64,000 nt of DNA from Epiperipatus broadwayi (taxonomy: Eukaryota; Onychophora; Udeonychophora; Euonychophora; Peripatidae). Below, one piece after another: positions 56,311 to 64,000 of this stretch; within the stretch, counting starts at the first letter, position 1, and each line of letters starts with the position of its first letter. The notes below the pieces were generated by a model. It worked only from the letters and a program-made list of their open reading frames with translations. It ran no database searches and was not told the DNA's origin. The position numbers were made by a program, and so were the translations under genes. The stretch covers positions 5,947,244 to 6,011,243 of the forward strand of contig JAQFVV010012418.1 in the NCBI GenBank assembly GCA_028023455.1, in the 5' to 3' direction.

Positions 56311-58400
56311 CTAAAATGAATAAATAATAAGTAATAATAAAACTATTTGTTATCAATATTAGCATCATGTAATATATAATATTTTAGATAACAATATTGT
56401 AAGGTGATGTCCAATTCTTGTAAAAAAATAATAATAATAAGTAACTGATGTTTTAGGATAAAAATGTATAAAGATTAAATAGGCAGCCAACTTCTAAAAC
56501 CTAATTTTTTTTAGATATTTGGAGACATATACACATATATATACACACAAATATAACCATACATTCATGAAGGAATGAACACATTTATTTATTTTTTATT
56601 AAATGTAAAATAAAATATATACATATACACATATATATACATGAATGTAGATTTTAAATCATGATGTGACAAAATAAAAAAAAGAATATTTAACATTAAA
56701 TTCTAGTAACCACGTTTCTTTTGTTTAAAAGAGGAAAAAAAGAGTAAACCTTTGTTGATTTTGGGAACGTGGAAAAATATCTAAGCAACAGATTTTTTTT
56801 TGAGTTGTTGTTGGTTTTTCTTGTTCAACTGAAGTGCATGAAAGTAAAGTTGTAAAGAATATTTTAATTATTACATTAGTTATTAGGATTTCCTTTCTTT
56901 ATTAATATTAAACTATTTAATATTTGGAATTTTATTATTGATAAGTGTAAAATGTTTTAAAAGGAAAAAAAAAACATTATTTAATTGATGAACTTTCGTT
57001 CGTTCAAATAAATGCTAAGAGCATCATATGTTATTTAACATTGTTAAAAAATATAATTGCTATCAAATGTTTCTGGGATAAAATAAAATCAACTAATGAT
57101 GAAATAGAACTTTATTAATATTATTTTTAAAGTAAAATCTTTATCATGCGTTTCATACATATATAAATAAAACTGCATAGAAATAGCGTTCGCCTTATAA
57201 TATAACGTAAGCTTTGGAAAAGGATTCATATTTAATAATTTATATTGTGTAAATAAAATCTAACAATGCACTTTTGCTAATTGAGTGTCAGGGGATTTTT
57301 CTATCCTCTTGGTGTCGTTGACGTGTGATGGAGGATCATATTTATTGGTATATATTGTTTAAATCAACGTGGAAAGATCTTGTTATGGAATGGAAATGCA
57401 TGGCTTTAAAATCAAACGCCGAGGAATTCAATTTCGTCATGGGAATTGTAATGCTTAGAACGTCAACATGATTTAATATACATGAAGGAAAGAAAGACAT
57501 TATCTGCTAAGAATACAGAAGCTGCTCTTGAAAATTTAATGTGCTATTGTTTTAAGGAATTCCAAAATTTCATTATATTTTATGTTTCAAATATTTTTTT
57601 TTTTTTTAAATGTATACTGAGAGTTGGGTTGTGAATTTTTCTCACTCTTTTATTCAAGTGTAGCAAACATTTTTTTTTTTTAAAAAAACAAAAGAACCCA
57701 TTTGTTTAGATTTTTATAGGGTGAGAGAGATGCACAACTCAAACTATACATCAATATATTATATATGTTTGTAAATAAAATATTATCATAATGGAAGGTT
57801 TAAATTAAACTGGACAATGACTGAAACAAAAGGTAAGATTTTAAATATTTACATTTATTAGATAGTTAATACGTTAAAATCAAACTAATTAATAAGTAAA
57901 TATATATAATATTTTCTTAACTATACAAAACACAAATTAGCAATTCATGGACATAACCTTGAGGTACATTTAAAGGACATAAACAGAATGATAATCGTAC
58001 ATTAGTAATATAATTTTATATTTTAAATAATTAATACATTATTGTAAATTATGCACTAAATTTTATAATTCTTATTTCAACCCATATTTTAATATTTAAA
58101 TTACAGCTAGTCTTATTGTTGTAGAGATAAATTAATGTTTTATAATAATCATGTATATATTCTGTTGATTTATAAATATTATAACTATAAGCATGATCTG
58201 TTAATAAATATTTATTGTTTGAAGTTAAAACCTTTGTTTCTCTGGTCTCTAGATTGTCAAGCATCATTCATACTTCACTCACCAGAATAGCTATTATACA
58301 TGCATACAGATTTTAATTTATTATTAGCAATAGCCATTAAGGATCTATATAGAGGTCACATTATTGCCATCCTATTTAATTCCATCCTTGAGCAGAGTTA
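56311..58400. other. Upstream VPS50 intron, A+T-rich
   Basis: 5' of exon A. No exon with VPS50 similarity is seen here. Short (ACATAT)n-type repeats at 56520-56640 only. Confidence 0.6.
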
Positions 58401-58595
58401 AAGGCAAATGTCTACACTGAGTTAGAACCCCGAGTAGTAATAGGACCTGTAAGTAGAGAAGGCTCTGGGTGTACTATCCTAAAAGGTTTTACAGTCCGTT
58501 ACATATTTTGGCAACCCAAACATTTGGGGCATCAATTAATTAAATATCTTACCCTGTAGACACCCGGTACATTTTACGGTCCGTTACAATATGTA
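58401..58595 (+). repeat. LTR-end fragment with leader (GTTACA family)
   Basis: GGTTTTACAGTCCGTTACAT is followed by ATTTTGGCAACCCAAACATT and TGGGGCATC, then a second GGTCCGTTACAATATG 75 bases later. CCGTTACA matches the end of the unit at 18976. The GGCAACCC..GGGGC part resembles the leader repeats at 60.6-61.1 kb. It is a diverged 5' LTR end with its primer-site region, or two tandem pieces of it. Confidence 0.5.
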
Positions 58596-58989
58596 TTATC
58601 TGTTATCATCAAATTTCAACTGTATATATTCAGAAGCAAACAGGAATAGAAAATTGAGTAATAAATTATTGCCATTAATGTAAATACTAAATGTAAGTTA
58701 GATGAGTGATGTAAAGCTTTGTTTTGATATATTTCATATATAAAATGAACAAAAATTTTATTATGCTGACTTTATATTTGGAAAATTCCCCACAGACATT
58801 TCTTTGTTATTTTCTACCAAATAACAATTCTTTGAAGAAGTACAAAACCAATTGTTATCTATTGCTTTTCAAAATTTATGAAGAACATTTATATCTCATG
58901 CTAAAACATATCTGATAATACTCATTATCTTTGTATTAGTTTGAATAAATAAATACTGCAAATCAAACTAAAATATATATATATATTGA
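58596..58989. other. A+T-rich stretch between LTR fragments
   Basis: Nothing recognised; the left edge of the following LTR is not sharp. Confidence 0.5.
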
Positions 58990-60600
58990 AATAGAATATT
59001 CGTTTGGAATATAAAATATTGAATTGTTACTATTATTAATTTAAAGGCATTATATATTTTTTAATAAGTAAAAATTGATTTTATTAAACAATATAAAAAC
59101 AAATTCAAATGTTTATTTTAAAAATATTAATTTTCAAGAATTGGTAAATGATTTCTTATCAAGAAAACTGTTTTGATTGTGTGAACAAAGTTATCGGCTG
59201 CTGAATTTTAAAAAAGAAAACATTGAATTTTAAATTCTCAAAATGAACTTGTAAATAGGTAGTTTTTATTCCAAGAATTTGGGAAGGCAGGATTCAAATG
59301 GATAATCTACTTCATGTTTTCATTTATCAAAAATAGGATTATCTCATAATCATCAACTGCTCATGATTTTTCTACATCTTCATTTAGGCCTATCATCTAT
59401 ATTTCAAATGAAGTGCAATTATAAAAAAAGGATCGTCTGCTTTAGTTTACATTTGGACAATGTTTAACATTTTCTACTGGTAAACAAGTTAAAATTACAA
59501 AACAATTTATAAATCTTTATTAAATATTTTTATTTATTACATAAATATTATGCTGATATTAATTATTTATAAATTATCAATTCTTAAATATTGCATCCAT
59601 CACTATGTGCATAATTATCAAAGCTATATGCAAGTAATATTTTCAAAACGTTTTAATTATAATGTTCAAAAATAATACATGTGTAATAAATGATACTTCA
59701 TTTTACTTTATAGATATCACATTTTAATACAGATTATGAAATATATAATCGTATTATTTAATTATATTTATGATTTTAAATAATGATTCTTTAAATAGTA
59801 ATAAATATTTATTTTATATATATAGGACTTTACTGATATTGTATGTATTGGCAACTGAGATATTATTCGTATGTTTAGCTTGATATTATTTGTTAGTTCC
59901 AGTTATAAATGCCTATGGCTTCATTTTGTAATGATTTCGTTTTTGTAGTGAATATTTTCTTAAGCAAGGATAATGTTTATATCTTTACAAGTAATACAGC
60001 AATAATGAAGAATTAATACTTAAATATTTTATATATGAAGTTTTCAGGATAATTATTTTTATACGGTTACCTAAAATATTGTAGTAGAGAGTTAAGCTCA
60101 TGTATAACAAGCATTTCACCCATTGCTTAATTTTATAGCCCTCAGTTACTGTGATACTAGGTATTGAGATAAGGATAGGTTAGTTTGGTTTGGCAATGTC
60201 TCAGAATGTTGATCATACATATGTTTGTTGATTCTGATGTATTAATTTAGATATTGGTAACTATTACAATGGCATTACCATTATTTTATTTAGTTTAATA
60301 ATAAATTATTTTGTTTCTTTTATTACTATTACTTGAATTATAAAATATTGATATGCTGGATAACCTTATCTTTTATTTTAAGATTTATTATTAGTTGGAA
60401 TAGTTTCATTTTGTAATTCATAACTTCCCAATATTTGTTTGTAATTGTGACTTTATTAGCAAACTTAACTTCTTTCTTTGGTATTTTCTTATATTAATTA
60501 TCAACTTTAAATTACAATTGATTATTGGTAAGAAGTCTAGATTTATTATCTAATGGCACTTTTTAGTAAAGTTATATATAAAACTATTTATCCATTACAG
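58990..60600 (+). repeat. 5' LTR of the 59-64 kb element
   Basis: The first 1.25 kb is matched by 62755-64000. The rest to the candidate end CCATTACA has no partner in the window. The start is blurred by a (TA)n run at 58971-58986. Confidence 0.7.
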
Positions 60601-61115
60601 AAGGATAATTTCTTTTTTATTATTTTGGTTTTCCCAACTTTGGGGCAACAGTAAGATTAGACCCTGAGAAAGAAGAGTAGTTATTATATATTTTTTTTTA
60701 TTGTTTTGACAACCCAATTCATGGGGCTTTGATAAACTTATATTCTGAGAGAAAAAAAGTTATTTGTATTATTTTTCATAACTTTTGGAATTATGATGAA
60801 CTCATACCTGGGAGATAAGAACAGTATTTTTGTTTTAAGATTTGTCATTTTAATTTTAGGGATTTTGATAAAGTTATACCATTAAAGAAATATTAGCATA
60901 TTTTTACATCTCGTTTCTTTTTCATATATGCTCTTATTTATTAGAGAAATTTTTTTTTTAATTTGGTATTATCCAGCGTTTGAGGTCTGATAAATTTAAT
61001 TTATTGACATTAATAAATTATGACTTTAGCTTTAATTAGATAGAATTAAAGCATCTGGAGATGTGGAAGAATATATTTTTTTTATATAAATTTTGGCTTC
61101 CCAATTTGATGAATT
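60601..61115 (+). repeat. Diverged tandem repeats in the element's leader
   Basis: About five to six units of 70-90 bp, each with a core like TTTTGG..CCCAA.TT.GGGGC, then GAT(A)AA.TTATA and CCTGAGA.AAGAA. Examples start near 60624 (TTTTGGTTTTCCCAACTTTG), 60703 (TTTTGACAACCCAATTCATG), 60781 (CTTTTGGAATTATGATGAAC), 60844 and 60963. The first unit sits where a tRNA primer-binding site is expected. Confidence 0.6.
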
Positions 61116-61373
61116 TAAAATAAAATAAAAAACTTTGAGATAGTTAATACAATTCAATGATTTTTATTTTAAATTTTAAAAGATATAAGTTTAAATATTA
61201 TAGAGTCACATATATTTTTCTTTATTATAAAATACATTTTGTGTTAATTTAATATTAAGCAGCAAAGTAAAATTTTAGTTGATGGTTTTGATGAAAATAG
61301 AATGAAGAGAATTCATGTGGTTTTGTTTCCATTCTTGGAAGAAAGCTAATTAATATTTCAATTATTTATATTA

Positions 61374-62190
61374 ATGGAACAAAATTTAGATGGAGATAGA
61401 GAAAAGATAGTGGTCAAGAAAAGGAGATTAGTAGTATTAGTCCTGAGCCACAAGTTGAAGTAGTAGAACCAGAAAGCCCCGAGATAATCTTTAAAGAACC
61501 TCGGATTGTAAATAGGAAAAATAAATCCATAAAGTAGGTAAAAAAGGAAGATGATGCTATGTTTAATATGGAAATATTTAGGCAAATGTTGCAAATAATG
61601 AATCAAAGAATAAATTGAATGAAAACATGCAACAAAATCAGCAAAGTATGAATCAAATGAATGAAAATTTGCTACAAAATCAATAAAGAGTGTAGAAAAT
61701 GAATGAAAACCTGCATCAGAAAATGGATGAAAATCAGAGAATATTGATGGAAAGTCTACAGCAAGAAGTGAAAGGAAGACTGAAGTAAAAGAAGAAATAG
61801 GAAAAGTTCAGTTTGAAATAAAAAAACAATTAGAAGAGGCTAGATAGAATTAAATGATAAAGTTCAAAAAGTAGGAGAAAGGATTGACAAAGTAGAAGAA
61901 AAAATGAATATTAAATATTGTATCAAAAGATTTTGAAGAAAAAGAAGTTAAAATAGATATTTCTTTAAAAGAAATGGTTAAAAGTATAAATGTAATTAAA
62001 AAGTCTAAAGTTAATATAGTTGCTGTTGGTGAATGTACATAGCACAAATTAGTTAAAGATAATTTAGTTTGTATAGAAGAATCCAAAGTTAATGTGGATT
62101 TAAAATCTCAACAATCTAAAATTGATGATGAAATGGAAAGTTTTTGTAAAAATAATGTAATAGATGCCGAAGAATTTTAAATAGGTATTG
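61374..62190 (+). pseudogene. Gag-like coiled-coil remnant
   Basis: Plus strand, purine-rich, more G+C-rich than the surroundings. Readings: MEQNLDGDREK at the start, then SISPEPQVEVVEPESPEIIF, RIVNRKNKSIK, a region of repeated MNENL/QQNQQ-like units (61620-61720) and a lysine/glutamate-rich coiled coil with KQLEEA and DKVEEKMN. In many arthropod Gypsy elements the first ORF starts with such a charged coiled coil before a gag fold; that is the basis of the call. At least eight stops or frame changes. Confidence 0.5.
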
Positions 62191-62644
62191 GAATAAAGGA
62201 AATAAATATTATAAGAATAAATGGATAAACCGATGTAATGTAATTGTTGACTCATATGGAAAATACATTCAGTTTGGACATAGAAACATAAATAAATATT
62301 ATTTGTTTCAGAGTTTAATTTTATTATTAGTTAATAAACTAATTGAAGTGGTTTATATTGTTAGAATTTTAGGGCAATTAAAAGAACTCCAAATTCTAAA
62401 GTTCATCGCCAATATTTTTTTTTTCGAAATTGGATAACTTATACTTAATTTTTTTTTTGAATGTACATAAATGTCCTTAAATATAGTTCATTTATATTTT
62501 AAATATTAGGGGTAAGTATTTGAGTTAAAAATTAATAAGATATTAAATGTTATCTCACTTCTGACTAGAGTTTATAATTTATATAAAAAAAATTTCATTT
62601 TTTTTTAATAATAAACATTATAATTGTTAAATGTAATAAAATTT

Positions 62645-62664
62645 CTTTTTGTAAAAGGGGGATT
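62645..62664 (+). other. Possible polypurine tract before the 3' LTR
   Basis: GTAAAAGGGGGATTACTAAA: the only G-rich purine run near the left edge of the right LTR. If it is the tract, the LTR begins at about 62656, further left than the detectable similarity. Confidence 0.4.
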
Positions 62665-62754
62665 ACTAAAATAGTATATTCCTTTGTAATAATTTCATTG
62701 CTGTATAAATTAAGTAAATGTATAGAAAGATATTTTATTAATTTAAAAATGTGA

Positions 62755-64000
62755 CATCATTGATATTTTAAAATATTGAGTTATTATTATTATTATTAAT
62801 TTAAAGGCATTATATATTCTTTTATAAATAAAAATTGATTTTATTAAATGATAATATAAAAAGAAATTCAAGTGTTTTTAATTTAAAAATATTAATTTTC
62901 AAGAATTGACTATTATTTGTTTTAAATGTACTTTTAAATAGACTGAAGTATTACTTATTATTCTATTGGCAAGTAGCCAAGAATGACTTCTTATCAAAAA
63001 ATTGTTTTGATCATATGAACAAAGTTGTTGGCTGCTAAATTTTAAAAAGGAAAACATTGGATTTTAAACTCTCAAAATGAACTTACAAATAAGCAGTTTT
63101 TATTCCAAGAATTTGGAAACCAAGACTCAAATGGATAATCTACTTAATAATGTTTTCATTTATCATAAATAGGATTACCTCATAACCACCAATTGCTACA
63201 AAAATTATGATTTTTCTATATCTTCGTTTATGCCTAACTTTTATATTTCAAATGAAATGCCATTATAGAAGAAGGATCATCTGCTTTAGCTTAAATTTGG
63301 ATAATGTTAACATTTTCTATTGGTAACAAGTTAAAATTACAAAACAACTTGTAAATTTTTAATAAATATTTTTTATTTATAATGAATTATTTTTTTACAT
63401 AAATATTATCCTGATATTATTTTAAATTGTCAATTCTTAAAGATTGCATCTATCACTATGTGCGTAATTATCAAAGCTATATGCAAGTAATATTTTCAAA
63501 AGATTTTAAAAATAATGTCCAAAAATAATACGTGTAATAAATGATAGTTTATTTTATATATATGGGATTTGACTGACACTGTATGTATTGGCAACTGACA
63601 CATTATTGATATGCTTGGCTTGATATTATTTGTTAGTTCCAGTTATAAATGCCTATGACTTCATTTTGTAATGATTTCATTTTTATAGTGAATACTTTCT
63701 TAAGCATGAGTAATGTTTATATTTTTATAAATAATATGGCAATAATGAATAATTAATATAAATATTTTATATAAGAAACTTTCAGAAAAAATTATTTTTA
63801 TGCCATTACCTAGAATATTGCAGTAGAGAGTTAAGCTTTTATAAATATCAAACATTTCCCCCATTGCTTAATTTTATAGTCCTCAGTGTATAGGTTACTG
63901 TGATACTAGATACTGAGATAAGGATAACTTGGTTTGTTTTGGCAATGTCTCAGATTGTTGATCATATATATATTTGTTGATTTTGTTGTATTAATTTAGA
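62755..64000 (+). repeat. 3' LTR of the 59-64 kb element (runs off the window)
   Basis: Matches 58990-60250 in the same orientation along its length. Truncated at 64000, so neither its end nor a target duplication can be checked. Confidence 0.75.

Larger units (their letters stand above)
58990..64000 (+). mobile_element. Old LTR retrotransposon with gag-like remnant only, right LTR cut by window end
   Basis: Two long direct repeats: 58990-60250 matches 62755-64000, by eye about 85% similar with indels (for example GTTAGTTCCAGTTATAAATG in both at 59895 and 63633). The left LTR probably ends at CCATTACA near 60600. Between them are a leader of tandem repeats (60601-61115) and a degenerate gag-like region (61374-62190). 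No RT, RNase H or integrase is seen, so it is a deleted or naturally non-autonomous copy. It lies upstream of VPS50 exon A, on the opposite strand. Confidence 0.8.

Noticed and set aside
56520-56640. CRISPR-like or designed repeat array
   Set aside because: Only ACATATAT-type microsatellite; no regular spacers. There is no prokaryotic content in the window.
56311-64000. More upstream VPS50 exons
   Set aside because: No minus-strand frame with VPS50-like residues and splice sites could be seen; the purine-rich region at 61.4-62.2 kb is on the plus strand and gag-like.

Overview
This is nuclear DNA of a metazoan with a very A+T-rich genome. By eye G+C is about a quarter to 30%, and there are many poly-A/T and (TA)n tracts. 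The evidence is a spliced animal gene with GT-AG introns plus LTR retrotransposons, RTE-type LINEs, a Penelope-like fragment, hAT transposons, foldback elements and tRNA-derived SINEs. The content fits an invertebrate. I cannot fix the phylum, and nothing here looks bacterial, viral or organellar.

Host gene. The only host gene I can support is the C-terminal part of VPS50 (syndetin/CCDC132) on the minus strand. Eleven consecutive coding exons (1,122 nt, 374 codons, one uninterrupted frame) run from 56310 down to 5924. VPS50 is the distinctive subunit of the EARP endosomal recycling complex. The start of the gene lies beyond 64000 and the last few dozen codons lie below 5924, probably outside the window. 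One exon is a 27-nt in-frame microexon. Ten introns of 76 bp to 23.5 kb separate the exons, and nearly all other recognisable features sit in or beside them.

Layout. 1-3250: truncated minus-strand Gypsy-type LTR element. 4523-4990: hAT MITE with a perfect 8-bp target duplication. 5924-16559: four VPS50 exons, with an almost complete but decayed RTE LINE (10.7-13.9 kb) and a SINE in one intron. 16560-40010: a 23.5-kb intron holding a 2.2-kb LTR-like unit, a plus-strand Gypsy remnant (19.0-24.0 kb), a 9.2-kb minus-strand Gypsy element (24830-33987, TSD GTAGT) whose left LTR is split by a 3.5-kb hAT element (25085-28621), RTE remnants, and a composite foldback insertion at 36-37.4 kb. 40011-56310: seven VPS50 exons whose introns hold foldback elements (42.8, 44.0, 44.3-45.3 kb), a 1.3-kb palindrome made from a Penelope-like GIY-YIG fragment (48.7-50.0 kb), a solo LTR with TSD AATTG (52041-52542) and RTE remnants. 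56311-64000: an old LTR element with long LTRs, tandem repeats in its leader and only a gag-like remnant inside.

How it fits together. The window is one housekeeping gene expanded by layered transposon insertions. Several insertions can be ordered because the undisturbed site survives nearby: in the partner LTR for the hAT, in a tandem copy of the target for the Gypsy, and in a split RTE reading frame for the foldback. All mobile coding regions carry stops, frameshifts or changed catalytic residues; none looks active. I found no clearly new enzymatic system. The most unusual items are structural: the Penelope palindrome, the foldback family, the leader repeats of the 59-64 kb element and the VPS50 microexon.
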